Of a DNA stretch of 64,000 nucleotides, positions 52,101 through 58,739 are shown piece by piece. A model generated the notes under the pieces. It was not told the DNA's origin, did not search any database, and worked only from the letters and a program-made list of their open reading frames with translations. The stretch spans positions 206,635,621 to 206,699,620 of the forward strand of contig OV884057.1 in the NCBI GenBank assembly GCA_930367215.1, written 5' to 3'. The stretch's first letter is position 1; each line of letters starts with the position of its first letter. This DNA is from Pollenia angustigena (taxonomy: Eukaryota > Arthropoda > Insecta > Diptera > Polleniidae). The position numbers were made by a program, and so were the translations under genes.

Positions 52101-55100
52101 CCAATGCACTCCACTCTTTGCCCCCGGCACCACAACTTTTTTCTTCTTCACTTCATCAATTACTTTACCGAACACGTTTAAAACGGTGCTTCGTCAATTC
52201 ATTCGATCCACAATTACAACTTCAGCCCAAAACTACCGCTTAACTCAAAACATCAGGTCACAGTCAAAGCAGAAGCATCACCCAAAATGTCTCCTTAAGG
52301 TCCACCCTCGTTCCCTCAACTTTTCGCTCGTTTACAAGATCCAGCCAGGTTATCACTGATTCAGCAAGAAAATAAGACCACCGACCCTTCATTAACTCAC
52401 TAACTATTAGGTCTTTACCACTCGACAACCGTCATCATCACTTATTTTGACTGTCATATAAAATGCATTTCTTACAGAATTTATTTCAAGCACAAAGACA
52501 CATCCTCTGAAGAGAGCAAGCGCCTAGTGCCTCAGCAAATAGTTAGTCTGGTACCGAAGCAACTGATTCCCGTAGTAGCAGATGAGATCTCTGGTCAACC
52601 AGACTCTTAAAAGATCAAGAGCTCATGAAACTTACCAATATTGAATTACTGCCGAATTCAAGATATTGGCTGCACCTGGTTATGCCCCGGAGGATTCAAA
52701 ACCAAAAGGTGAAATATACTTTATATGATATTGCTACAATAGCAGTCATACGAATCGAGGTAAAAAATTATGAAAGTTGCCAAAGATTTTAATTTAAAAT
52801 TAAGTTGGTTCAGTATAAAAGAAAAGCCAAATTGCTTAATTTTTTTATTTAGCGACCAACCACATTTTGGCCCTTCCGGAATAAGTACTTTGATTTATGC
52901 TGGTTGAAATTCTTTCTTTAAGATTATATGTTGGAGCTCGGTGAAATTATGTGCCAATTATGGCCAGTTTTATGGGCTTCGATCTAGTTTTTTCTACATT
53001 GTCTAACATTTGTTAACACAGAAAAGTTCTCTATTTTGAACTTATGTGCAATCATCACAACAACATATTCATGGCAATAAAAAAATCATGATTCTATGTG
53101 CCGAATATTATCTTGAAATCTACAGATTTCTTCGTTTTAAGTAATTTTTTGGTGGCGCTTACTATGGGACCTATGCTGTACCTACCAGCCTTGACCTAGA
53201 AGCTATAACAAACTATATCGTCTCCAAATTTTATGTCAGTTCTAGCATTTGTGAAGAACTCATGGCATTAAAAAGGTGTTTTCGGAAGTGGTATTTGTTT
53301 TACTAAAAATGTCTAAGATGATTTAGTTTGCAAAAGGATATTTTTGGACCAAATTTAATCTAATTGTCAAAATAATAATACGGCTTATGGACACAAAAGT
53401 TGATATGGGGCTATGTAAAGTTATGGACTGATTCGCACAATTTTACCAAATATACCAAATTTTATTTCCACAATTGCTGCCTGTATTTTGCGCAGATGGT
53501 TAAGCCAGCCAACTTGTTAGCTAGATAAACGGACGGGTATCGTTAGGTTGTTTGACAAAGTGATTCTGATTATACCGGTATAAAATATGTTTAGTCAAAC
53601 TCGTAATACCCTCTCCACTATTCTGGTATGGGTATTACAAACTTTAAAGTTTAACTAACTCAACATAAAAATTCCCTTTCGTCAACAATATTTTCCAATT
53701 TGAATTTTCATGTTATCAACTTAAACAAAAAACAAAAAAAAAAAAAATGTTTATTCATAACAATTTTACTTTTTTCTTTCTTTCTTTCTTTCATTTTATT
53801 CTTAGCTTTTATTTCTTGATTTTTTTTTTTGCTTTAAAAGTATAAATAACTTACCGTTCTTTGCATTTCATTACAATCTGGTCCATTGCGTCCCCCGAGG
53901 CATTCACAGCTGTAGTCATTACCATGATCAATGCAACGTCGTCCATCCGGACATGGTTTATTAGCGCAAAAGTCCACCTTGAATGAAGAGTAAGTAAAGT
54001 TTTTTTTTCATAACTGAAACAAATAAGTATGTGTGCTGTTTCCGGCAGTGCCGAATCTTTGATACCCTGCAGCATGAATTAGGTTTTTATGATTTTTTTT
54101 CGGGAGTATACATTATATAAGAAGTCATAATTAATTTTTTTTTTCATCTATGAAATTTATATTTCTATATCTAGTGCTTTAAATAATTAATTTTGGAGTA
54201 TATAATACATTGAAAAATATAAAATTAAAATTGTTTAAGATAATTAAGAGATTATTCCAAATGCCAATAGGATCGGAGAAATCAATATACGAATAAAAAT
54301 TGTTAAAGTCAGAGCATATTTTTCGGATTGAAAACAAAATTGGTATAATTGGACTTAAAATATTGAAGTCTGGAAGCGCGTATTGGAACTGAAAAATAAA
54401 TTTTACGAAGCATCAAATCTCTCAAAATTTCAATGTTTAACAAATTCAGCATGAAGGAGATGTTCATTTATATTCTAAGATTTTTTATCGTTGAAAATTA
54501 AATAACCTTTAAATGTGTCGTATGTGTCGAAGGAAAGGATATAGATGGAGTCTAATGTAGTGTTCGGACACAAAATTAAAATAACTCATTCTTTACGAAT
54601 TTAAATTTTCTCGAATGAACCTCATACTAGGGATCCCAGACAATTAAGACGTTTTCCGGAGTTCCGAAGTAGGTCCCACTTGTAAAATTTACAATTCTCC
54701 TTTGACATAGAGATTATCAAACCCTTTCCTCAACATCTGATACGCCGTGATACACCTTTGTTCTTGTTGATAGTATGGGATATGTATGCATTAAAATACA
54801 GTTTATGATCAATTATTATACCTAGCAATGTCTCCACTCTTTTAGGTTAATGCTCATTTTATGTATCGATGCAAAATATTGAACTTCTTCGCAAGCTCCG
54901 TTCTATTAAACTCGTAGCACACTAAAGCTTAAACTTTCCTAATCGGCTTAAAGTAAGACTGAAAAAGTTGAGCTTTTGTAGCTAAAAAATAGCTTCACCT
55001 CATCAGCTCGCATTAATATTTGGAAATATTTAAAACAAGATGGTAAATCATTAATAAGTAATAGGAATAATACAGGACCCAAATAACAACCTTGAGGGAC

Positions 55101-58100
55101 TCCGGACGGAATAGGTATAGCCCTAGAAATACTATTGCAAACGTTCAAAAAGTGAAGAACTATAGGAGGAGAGAGCTTGATTTTATCGAACTTTAACTTA
55201 AGAAAGTTATGACTTACTTTAATAAATGCTTTACTAAAAGCTATATAAAAAACGTCAGATTGCATTCTAGAATATAATAAGAATAGCACTGAGGATGTAA
55301 ATTCCAAAGGATTAGTTGAATTCGAACAACCCTCTCTTAATCCATGTTTGAAAAGTGAAAGCAAGCAAAACAAACAATTGATGTGACAAAGAAAACAATC
55401 GGAAGTCTTTTTGTATTTTTGTATTTTTGACATACAGCGACAAAACATTGGTTGCAAAAAATACATGTGGTACCTCGTGGCACATAATTGCGTTCTTTCT
55501 TAAATGCAACAAACCAAATAAGACAAGTCAAACAGTTAAAAAAGACAAAAAACATTGTGGCTTTGCTGTCTGATTAGCGGTTGCCATTTTATTTTATTTA
55601 AGAATTTCTTGCTTATCCTACACAACAATATATAAATCTTATAGTTTAAGCCAAAAACTTGATTAGACGTTTTTTTTTTTGGTGTGGGTTAGCATCAAAC
55701 AAGCGTTTTTGACTTAAAAGACAAAACCGTTTTGTCTTTTGTTGGTGTGAGTTCAGCCTTACCAAGTCTTTAAATGATTTTGCGAAGTATTCGAAAGTAA
55801 CGGTAATGTGGATATCAGAGCATGCGAACTGCCGGGTATCATGAACCCATCAGTTCTGTATCCGCATTGTTGCGAGGCTATGATAAACTGGAGGGCCGGT
55901 AGGGACCCATGCGAAGGGAATTAATCTGGAATTCAATGACAGAAGCTGTTGTGCGAGGATAAAGAGGAAACTTTATTTTATTTTCTGTATCAGTGCCCTG
56001 GAGTTCGGAACATTAGGGAGAGATGCCTAGGGGCTAATTCTGAAAGTCGAGCTCAATTGCTTTTTCGATTCAAAACCAATTATATTTCTAATTATTTCAG
56101 TCGATACTGAACGAATCGAAATTATTTTTTTTATTTTTCTGAAAACTCAAAAGAATAAGAAATCAAATTGCTTTCGAATCAAAAAAGTATTCGATCACTT
56201 GAGTCAGAATTAGCCGCTGGGGAAAACCAGTGTTTGCCTCTTTGAATGCTAATCTAAAACTAAGGTGGCTTCTTCTCTTCATTAGAAATTATATATTGGT
56301 TGAATTTTGCAGCGACACAAACTGAGTTACTGCTTTGAAGGATGGGCATTGGCGCTGGGTATCACCAAGGGACTACTGAAGGATCCAAGTGAGTTATCTT
56401 TTAGATGGCTGCCTAAGGAACCTAACCTTAAGATATTTAACTATACCTTTATAGTTCGAAATATTGGATTTGCATCTGGGATTAAAATAAAGGTATAATA
56501 AAATAGTTTTTCCAGTTATTGGTTTATGCGGTATTATGCTAAGTTCACACTTGGGTTTTTAAACGCGTCTAAGCAAAATGTTGATTTAGCTAATCAAAGC
56601 CGTTCACATTACATTTGAGATGATTAAGATGACAGATTATTAAGAAAACAACACACAACAAACACACAAAAAAAAAAATCAAACAAATTTATATTTCTTT
56701 AAAGTATTAAAAATGGATAGAAACACTTTTATAAAGTTATCAGAAGATTATTTTAATCATTTTAATGATGAAATTGTGAAAATTTATGAATTATTTAAGG
56801 AAAAAAAATAAAAACATTAAGCAGAAATCTTGGCCGGTTGTACACGACATGTTGGCGATTCTACATTATTAAGTATGTTCAGTGGATTCTATGTGGTTTA
56901 TGAAGTGATTTAGTTGTAATCATGTCGATTTGAAGTGATTTACAAATCACTTCAATGTATGGGTAATCATCTCGATTTTGAAGTGATTAGAGCTTAATCA
57001 CGTTCGAGCTGCTTAAACGCGTTTAAGAACTCAAGTGTGAACATAGTATTCGAGTATTTTTCAGAAGTTGTATTAGGTCGCAAATAATAAAATTATAACA
57101 ATTTTAATGGCAATATTGCACTTCCAATTTTAGTCAGACTTTTTGCATTTCTTTTGCGCGAACCTACAAAAATCAATGTTCTTGCGGTTAAGCACCCACC
57201 AAGGGCACGTCATTGATAGCAAATTTGGATAAATTTTTTTTTGGGAGGTTATGGCTTCTGCAAAGTATCTCCATTATCCAATTTTATCCAGATTTTTTGC
57301 ATTTCTTTTGCGCGAACCTACAAAAATTAATGTTCTTGCGGTTAAGCACCCACCAAGGGCACGTCATTGATAGCAAATTTGGATAAATTTTTTTTGGGAG
57401 GTTATGCCTTCTGCAAAGTATTTCCAGAGTAATGATCCATTCAGTGTTGCTATTTTCCGTCTATCAGTTTCGGTAATCGGTTGTTGTTCCAGCTAAGTAG
57501 ATGATTGTTCCGCTGAAGCAGGCCTTAGCATAATGGGGCTGCCACCTGTCGTTGCCTAGAAACAATGCCTTTCAGCCGGACGGACATCGTTAGATCAACT
57601 CAGAATGTGATTCTGAGTCGATCGGTATACTTTAAGGTGGGACTAGAACCAATATTTTAAGAACTACACACATTAGCATAAACACCCTCTCCACTATTGT
57701 GGCGTGCGTATAATAAAAGTCAAATCTTAAAGTTCTTTCTTACTTCAAAGTTTCATGAAAATGACACTTATTGATTTTTTAATATAAATTGTGTGAAATA
57801 ATGTATCAAAAAAAAAAAAAAAAAGAAAGAAAAATAATAACTCGTCTCTTTCTTTGAATTGATTTTTTAACAGCAAATCAAATTTGGTATAACATTTATT
57901 CGCTCACATATGACCAGCAGATATATTTGTATGTGTGTGAGTCTCTGAATTAAATTACCTTCATTTGACATCGATTTCCCGTATATCCCTTGCTACAATG
58001 ACACTCATAACTGCCAATATGATCGATGCATTCTCCGCCATTTTGACATGGATTCGATTCGCATTCATTATATTCGAAATTGCAAAGTTCACCGGCGAAA

Positions 58101-58101
58101 C
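21770..58101 (-). CDS. EGF-repeat single-pass membrane protein, 3' end of gene, five exons (uninflatable-like?)
   Basis: Gene-level entry: join of 58101-57959, 53977-53855, 49492-49390, 35077-34896 and 22198-21770, read on the minus strand; the 5' part is outside the window. Introns are 3981, 4362, 14312 and 12697 bases, all GT-AG with good donors (GTAAT, GTAAG, GTGAG, GTAAG). Phases agree at every junction, giving 325 uninterrupted residues. Order: three EGF-like domains, a 35-residue stalk, a transmembrane helix, then a cytoplasmic tail of about 140 residues rich in Ser/Thr/Gly/Ala and ending SQHSPLIQ. The EGFs lie outside the cell by topology. Known: insect proteins with terminal EGFs, one helix and a short tail include uninflatable, weary, Delta, Serrate and Crumbs. 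The tail lacks the ERLI terminus of Crumbs and resembles what I remember of uninflatable, an apical protein of trachea and epidermis that modulates Notch. That name is an inference from memory, about 60 percent sure. The gene structure is near certain. Confidence 0.85.
22735..23400. repeat. Minisatellite, ~116-bp unit, about six diverged copies
   Basis: Repeats of AAAAAGTACCAAAAAG..CCTCTTA...TTCTCA..GACTC.GGAC..TGCATGTT...ATTTTATGTT, each followed by AGTACCAGTTAAAAAACG. Lies inside the last intron; no ORF. Confidence 0.7.
23501..23756. mobile_element. MITE in the last intron
   Basis: TCGTCGTGCGGGAGTTTATG at 23504 and its inverted copy ending about 23752, extending over GTGCTCTAT on both arms (33 bases). 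TSD unclear. Confidence 0.65.
24591..27021. mobile_element. piggyBac-like element 2, split by a hAT
   Basis: TTAA at 24587-24590 and 27022-27025; ends CCCTTAAGCAAACACCA and TGGTGTTCGTTTAAGGG are inverted. Internal GGGTCTGGCTGGGGCTC and GGGCCTGGCTGGGACTA are tandem-like. The hAT at 25810-27000 entered just inside the right TIR, so the original length was about 1.23 kb. No transposase recognised. Confidence 0.72.
25810..27000. mobile_element. hAT-type element C with ATCCCGGGAT-packed ends
   Basis: TAGGGATGCCAATC at 25810 and its complement ending 27000; perfect 8-bp TSD GTACTGGT at 25802-25809 and 27001-27008. About 110 bases at the left end and 160 at the right are dense with ATCCCGGGATT palindromes and ATCCCGAA half sites. 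The interior is AT-rich with no transposase. Confidence 0.85.
27026..27044. repeat. (GA)9 microsatellite
   Basis: Uninterrupted AG dinucleotides directly after the right TTAA of the piggyBac-like element. Confidence 0.9.
27238..28894. mobile_element. hAT-type element D, 8-bp TSD
   Basis: CAGCGTTGCAAAATTG at 27238 and complement of CAGTGTTGAAAAATTCAG ending 28894; perfect TSD ATAGATAG at 27230-27237 and 28895-28902. Subterminal GGTACT / AGTACC units at both ends. On the minus strand NRIHIETVSSLIKTK (about 28290-28245) could be a scrap of a hAT C-terminus, low certainty. Confidence 0.78.
27463..27670. mobile_element. MITE nested in hAT D
   Basis: GGCCTGTTCTGAAAATCACG and the complement of GGCCTGTTCTGCAAATCAC form the ends; several CACGTG-type palindromes and AAAACACA blocks inside. 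TSD unclear. Confidence 0.6.
28903..30006. other. Intronic AT-rich DNA
   Basis: Nothing recognised apart from a short AACCTTCGCTCT motif (29611) that recurs at 30520. Confidence 0.5.
30007..30710. repeat. Dispersed repeat with internal foldback
   Basis: 30007-30470 matches 8625-9056. In addition 30310-30425 and 30570-30700 are diverged inverted copies (AACTAGAACCGG / CCGGTTCTAGTTTT-like, GTGTCAATTGACC / GGTTAATTGGCTCC-like), so this copy has a hairpin extension. Confidence 0.5.
30783..31342. repeat. Inverted-repeat element (MITE-like)
   Basis: TTACACATGCCACTGCGAGTTC at 30863-30884 is the inverse of GAACTGGCAGTGGCATGTGTAA at 31321-31342. Extra GGCATGCCA-type palindromes near 30803 and 31211. 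Outer boundary uncertain. Confidence 0.5.
31352..31790 (+). repeat. Dispersed fly repeat with (CTGT)n core, copy 2
   Basis: Starts TATACCCTCCACCACAATTA, contains CCGTCTGTCTGTCCGTCTG at 31491-31509, ends after GGATTTTGCAAAAATTTGTT. Inverted match to 1-455 over its whole length. The ORFs on both strands here are repeat shadows. Confidence 0.7.
31791..32688. other. Intronic DNA
   Basis: AT-rich; 32170-32240 (inverse of 29980-30010, CCCGCAGGG and AACAATTGAAACAAATT) is a small dispersed-repeat scrap. No gene. Confidence 0.45.
32689..34447. mobile_element. ACACCCAGAGAAAAAAC-family MITE pair with insertion
   Basis: Left end ACACCCAGAGAAAAAACATG (32689), right end ACATGTTATTTCTCTGCGTG (ending 34446). 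The blocks 32689-33100 and 34085-34447 each contain multiple ACCATATTATTGT / CATAATATGGTTG palindromic units and CACCTCCAACCAAACTATTT-like arms. Between them lies a different element. Probably two adjacent or one disrupted copy. Confidence 0.55.
33100..33725. mobile_element. Possible TTAA insertion with G-rich ends
   Basis: TTAA at 33096-33099 and 33726-33729; left CCCGGCGCCGGGGGGGATGG and right (complement) TGGGGGGGGTGGATT are only loosely alike. GGGGATGGGTCA (33112) is inverted at 33297-33308, and GTGGGTCATTATGACCCA stands near 33671. Interrupts the MITE. Confidence 0.4.
34896..35077 (-). CDS. Coding exon: stalk and transmembrane helix
   Basis: The acceptor CCCCTGAAAAACAG ends at 35078 and the donor TAT|GTAAGTATGG follows 34896; 182 bases. 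The stalk starts EFVVETVVSSSEFMVDD and contains no cysteine. It is followed by a hydrophobic run TAAIVLALVIFFVALY that continues into the next exon as LTIC, making a helix of about 20 residues. The phase-0 exit matches the next exon. If the donor is not used, translation runs 23 codons into the intron (VSMEYKKNTKKTRKTELT and onward) and gives a short basic tail, a possible alternative end. The exon is flanked on both sides by introns filled with mobile elements. Confidence 0.87.
35513..37010 (-). pseudogene. Mariner-type transposase relic split by a hAT
   Basis: Two pieces on the minus strand. N-terminal part, about 37010-36562, in shifted frames: NQSNQ..VRAVIDRF (helix-turn-helix region), DLWLRAYKIQLVQELKPND and RLSQIFADLAYFKLVEDD. 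C-terminal part 35755-35513: IVLSDEALFWLNGYVNRQKW (first catalytic Asp), then PLQPLKLTVGC and AGGIIGPYFFRN. This is the insect Tc1/mariner-related family whose conserved text is FSDEAHFWLNGYVNKQ. The hAT at 35764-36553 sits between them at codon level. Stops and frameshifts elsewhere; the last catalytic residues are missing. Confidence 0.72.
35764..36553. mobile_element. hAT-type element E, 8-bp TSD, inside mariner relic
   Basis: CAGTGTTCGAAAATAAACA at 35764 and complement of CAGTGTTCGAAAACAAACAG ending 36553; perfect TSD GATATAAA at 35756-35763 and 36554-36561. Left arm has tandem ATGAAATAACTCCCC units (35800-35860). No transposase. A partial copy lies inverted at 48223-48859. Confidence 0.83.
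37011..38554. other. Intronic DNA with a dispersed-repeat fragment
   Basis: 37080-37300 matches 19400-19560. Remainder AT-rich; short ORFs only. Nothing else recognised. Confidence 0.45.
38716..39000 (+). mobile_element. tRNA-derived SINE, unit 1
   Basis: Head with A-box-like GATTGAGTGGTTG (about 38755) and B-box-like GGTTCAAGCCC (38806-38816), 50 bases apart, as in Ser/Leu tRNAs with a long variable arm. AT-rich body and an ACTAATAAT 3' end. An internal RNA polymerase III promoter is expected. Confidence 0.72.
39282..39566 (+). mobile_element. tRNA-derived SINE, unit 2
   Basis: As unit 1, with a consensus B box GGTTCGAGCCC at 39372-39382. Same length and only scattered substitutions. Confidence 0.75.
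39917..41892. mobile_element. hAT-type element A copy 2
   Basis: CAGTGCTGCCACTTTGTGGG at 39917 and GCTGGTGGTAACACTG ending 41892; perfect TSD CAAACGAC at 39909-39916 and 41893-41900. Opposite orientation to copy 1 at 9858-11991. Carries the same mariner relic. It entered an ACACGCA-family MITE (arms about 39672-39908 and 41901-42105). Confidence 0.83.
40342..41490 (-). pseudogene. Mariner-type transposase relic in hAT A copy 2
   Basis: N-terminal piece near 41490-41360 on the minus strand reads MNRFMLEQRHQIIQIYFEN before stops; the C-terminal piece 40557-40342 reads AFHSVVKSVVNADKPATIGV, then KLDVCNAF in a shifted frame. Same two fragments as in copy 1, with an AT-rich stretch (40560-41330) added between them. 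No catalytic core. Not functional. Confidence 0.55.
42713..43665. mobile_element. ACACGCA-family MITE copy with nested MITE
   Basis: Left end CACGCAAAGAAAAAACATGG; tandem GTTAATCATAATAAGCTAAG units (about 42890-43030) with ATCATATTAT blocks; right arm 43470-43660 mirrors them. Split by the element at 43141-43358. Confidence 0.55.
43141..43358. mobile_element. 218-bp MITE, AAT TSD
   Basis: AGCGGAGTTCAAT at 43141 and ATTGAACTCCGCT-like TGAATGAACTCCGCT ending 43358; AAT on both sides (43138-43140, 43359-43361). Confidence 0.6.
43680..44150 (-). pseudogene. Mariner-type transposase relic 3
   Basis: On the minus strand GYVIKQNYRILFEEQPDAFK (about 44090-44030) corresponds to the LNGYVNKQN block. 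Downstream MWFQQDSTTCHTARDTLDLL (about 43896-43837) is the second catalytic block (QQDGATCHTA), and MRFDTT near 43795 marks the LTPLDFFLWG region, damaged. A poly-T run splits the frame. Same family as 35513-37010, an independent fragment. Confidence 0.65.
44155..45015. mobile_element. Diverged, inverted copy of the 17814-18606 element
   Basis: GAGGCCACGTAATAAGCGG at the left, GAGCAACGCCGCTTAGCCG at the right; internal CGCGAAAATCGTAATCATAT and CAAGTTTTATTCCTGAG match 18430-18460 and 17955-17985 inversely. Ends eroded. Confidence 0.6.
45056..46356. mobile_element. Foldback-like element FB3, 9-bp TSD
   Basis: TAGGGTGGTTACAAGAAAT at 45056 and its complement ending 46356; direct repeat GTGTTGCAT at 45047-45055 and 46357-46365. 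Several internal direct and inverted copies of the terminal block (45060-45170, 45830-45960, 45973-46110, 46296-46356) and an inner hairpin CTTACTACGAAGCAGGTTTG / CAAACCTGCTTCGTTAG (45334, 45551). No transposase; the 71-codon ORF at 45394 spans the inner hairpin and is not convincing. Confidence 0.78.
46366..47576. other. Intronic AT-rich DNA around the LINE scrap
   Basis: (TATG)n near 46797-46812; AT-rich otherwise, no gene recognised. Confidence 0.5.
46449..46633 (+). pseudogene. LINE ORF2 C-terminal fragment
   Basis: An open stretch of about 60 codons: LSGLNLTNLIAVVTGHWPIG, then LGLFYIDLCRKCENEDEEKQ and ENLLCHCPAF, ending TAA. This is the post-RNase H TGHxxxxxH region plus the Cx2C...HxxCxC cluster of I/jockey-group LINEs; the histidine usually found before LLC is replaced by Asn. 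The flanks have no matching upstream domain, so only a scrap remains. Confidence 0.65.
47581..47940. mobile_element. MITE with TTAA TSD
   Basis: AGGCACAGCTAGGCGAACGT at 47581 and complement of TGCCCAGTTAGGCGAACGTT ending 47940, arms continuing GCTGTA.CCGT. TTAA at 47577-47580 and 47941-47944. Confidence 0.7.
47945..48028. mobile_element. 84-bp TTAA mini-element
   Basis: CCCTCTAACACTAA at 47945 and CACTTAAGAGGG ending 48028, TTAA at 47941-47944 and 48029-48032; piggyBac-like termini. Shares its left TTAA with the preceding MITE. Confidence 0.55.
48223..48859. mobile_element. Partial inverted copy of hAT element E
   Basis: CGTTCGGCTCACACACCCAA near 48237 through to TTATTTTCGAACACTAG at 48859 matches 36525-35764 inversely (including the AGAACAATTGTAGTGATACTGTAGAC block). 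The left terminus is missing. Confidence 0.68.
48860..49389. other. Intronic AT-rich DNA next to the EGF exon
   Basis: Nothing recognised. Confidence 0.55.
49390..49492 (-). CDS. Coding exon: membrane-proximal EGF-like domain C
   Basis: A 103-base exon: acceptor GAAAATTTTCAG-type tract ending at 49493, donor GAAG|GTGAGT after 49390. It enters in phase 0 and leaves with one extra base (G). It encodes QCNVNPCTHGGTC, WSSGDSFYCAC and RPGYTGTMCE, a complete canonical EGF-like domain with six cysteines. The dangling G pairs with the AT that opens the next exon to give Asp, restoring the frame exactly, which is strong evidence for the join across a 14.3-kb intron. Confidence 0.87.
49493..51033. other. 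Intronic DNA with a dispersed-repeat fragment
   Basis: 50340-50460 (GATCTTAGACCCCATAATTT, GGTCCGTCTGTCCGATTG) is a diverged piece of the (CTGT)n repeat. Rest unrecognised. Confidence 0.5.
51034..51784. mobile_element. MITE-like TIR element
   Basis: CAGCCGTATTCTGTTATTCG at 51034 and complement of CAGCCGTATTCTGTAATTCG ending 51784; arms continue over CTAAAGCTAAATCTC. About 750 bp, no transposase, TSD unclear. Confidence 0.68.
51860..51995 (+). pseudogene. Possible BEL/Pao integrase scrap
   Basis: KLEKHHPAITELLVKEHHSE followed by HTFHETVN resembles the HHCC zinc-binding start of retroelement integrases (HPxxxLLVxxYHxxxxHxxHETVVN). Nothing else of an LTR element is legible around it. Weak, motif-level call. 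Confidence 0.35.
52000..53850. other. Intronic DNA, possibly old retroelement
   Basis: 52060-52640 has unusually balanced base composition but no legible domain. 53500-53640 contains AAACGGACGGGTATCG and TACCCTCTCCACTATT, a diverged scrap of the fly repeat, and 53775-53792 is a (TTTC)n run. Confidence 0.4.
53855..53977 (-). CDS. Coding exon: EGF-like domain B
   Basis: A 123-base exon, exactly 41 codons and phase 0 at both ends, so it could be skipped without shifting frame. The acceptor CTTCATTCAAG lies just above 53977 and the donor ACG|GTAAGT just below 53855. It encodes one EGF-like domain: DFCANKPCPDGRRC, then IDHGNDYSCEC, then GGRNGPDC. The loop after Cys5 is unusual (GGRNGPDC rather than GYTGxxC), a useful fingerprint for identifying the orthologue. 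The open frame continues for some codons into the upstream intron, so the boundary rests on the splice consensus and on domain spacing. Confidence 0.85.
53978..54640. other. Intronic AT-rich DNA
   Basis: No feature recognised. Confidence 0.5.
54650..55350 (-). pseudogene. Jockey-like reverse transcriptase relic
   Basis: Minus strand 55340-54970 reads GLREGCSNSTNPLEFTSSVL (RT2a), FYIAFSKAFIKVSHN (RT3, catalytic Asp replaced), IPSGVPQGCYLGPVLFLLLI then NDLP (RT4) and ILMRADEVKLFF (RT5, catalytic DD is DE). Below it, in a shifted frame, IDHKLYFNAYISHTINKNKG is the RT7 region. Catalytic substitutions and stops show it is dead and older than the LINE at 12001-14018. The upstream side is interrupted near 55340 by unrelated sequence. 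Confidence 0.75.
55790..56290 (+). pseudogene. LINE C-terminal fragment with nested palindrome
   Basis: LLCEDKEETLFYFLYQCPGV then RNIRERCLG (about 55943-56030) is the cysteine cluster seen at the end of I/jockey-group ORF2. A 56033-56215 insertion with ends GGCTAATTCTGA / TCAGAATTAGCC interrupts it; after it LRWLLLFIRNY continues the theme. Fragment only. Confidence 0.55.
56033..56215. mobile_element. Small palindromic insertion in the LINE scrap
   Basis: GGCTAATTCTGA and TCAGAATTAGCC are inverted, with GAATCGAAA / TTTTCGATTC and AATTGC inner repeats. TSD not defined. Confidence 0.5.
56539..57046. mobile_element. MITE with a 32-codon ORF
   Basis: CTAAGTTCACACTTGGGTTT and complement of CTATGTTCACACTTGAGTTC form ends that run on into TTAAACGCG. 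ATG at 56713 opens 32 codons beginning MDRNTFIKLSEDYF, ended by TAA at 56811; it could be the deletion-preserved start of a transposon protein. Inner repeats of AAATCACTTCAA-type. Confidence 0.6.
57123..57430. repeat. Tandem duplication, 154-bp unit
   Basis: TTTGCGCGAACCTACAAAAA through GGGAGGTTATG occurs twice, 154 bases apart, almost identical. Confidence 0.85.
57431..57958. other. Intronic DNA, fly-repeat scrap and poly-A
   Basis: 57570-57720 has CCGGACGGACATCG and ACACCCTCTCCACTATTG, a scrap of the same kind as 53500-53640; a poly-A run is at 57809-57825. Confidence 0.5.
57959..58101 (-). CDS. Coding exon: EGF-like domain A
   Basis: Acceptor ATCTTTCAG ends at 58102 and donor AAG|GTAATT follows 57959. 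The exon begins two bases into a codon, so the previous exon must end with one base (probably G, giving Gly), and it ends in phase 0. It encodes the end of a preceding EGF (GFAGELC) and then a complete six-cysteine EGF-like domain starting NECESNPCQNGGEC, with the DHIGSYEC turn and the GYTGNRC end. The aromatic and glycine positions after Cys4 are all present. No further exon was recognised between here and position 64000, so the next upstream intron is longer than 5.9 kb. Confidence 0.85.
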
Positions 58102-58735
58102 CTGAAAGATACAACAGAGAAAAAGAAAAACCAATGAATATAAAAACAATCATGATGCTAAAAAATATAAACTACATGATACAGTTAAAATAAACTGCAA
58201 TTGCAATAAAAATAAAATGTAAGAAAACGAGTTACAAGATGGATTCTTTTTACAGACAATACATCATAAAAATAGATAAAAGTAAAATATTTCATATGAA
58301 TGTGGGCACAAGCAGGGGAAAAACAATGTTGCTAAATTTTTGTGTGTTTTTTTTTTTTGCATTTTATTGGAGGGTTGTATCGAGAGGTTGATAAAAAGAA
58401 AAAGTCCATTTAATCAGACCTCCGACGATTATTTCAACGTTTTAAACAATTTCTTAAAAAAGCTATATGAAAGCAGTATTTCAACTGTTTCAATATGAAT
58501 ATTATCGACAAAGTTCTTACTTTCAAGCCCTAAACTTATCACACCTCCGACGCAACAAAAATTATGTATGTGCAGCACAGCACTGAATGAATGACTGAAG
58601 CAATCTGATGTTTCAGCAAAATACAAAAGACACAAAAAAAGCAAATATTTTGTTTTTTTTTTAACAAAATCAACAAAATGAGACAAAACTAACGTCATAA
58701 CCATCAGGATTGAATCTTACATACCCTACTCCTTA
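58102..58735. other. Intron upstream of EGF exon A
   Basis: No exon recognised. ORF 58704-58429 on the minus strand is AT-driven. Confidence 0.5.
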
Positions 58736-58739
58736 AATC

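Noticed and set aside
54948..55312. Functional reverse transcriptase
   Set aside because: The catalytic Asp in RT3 and the second Asp in RT5 are replaced, and the frame is broken; called a relic.
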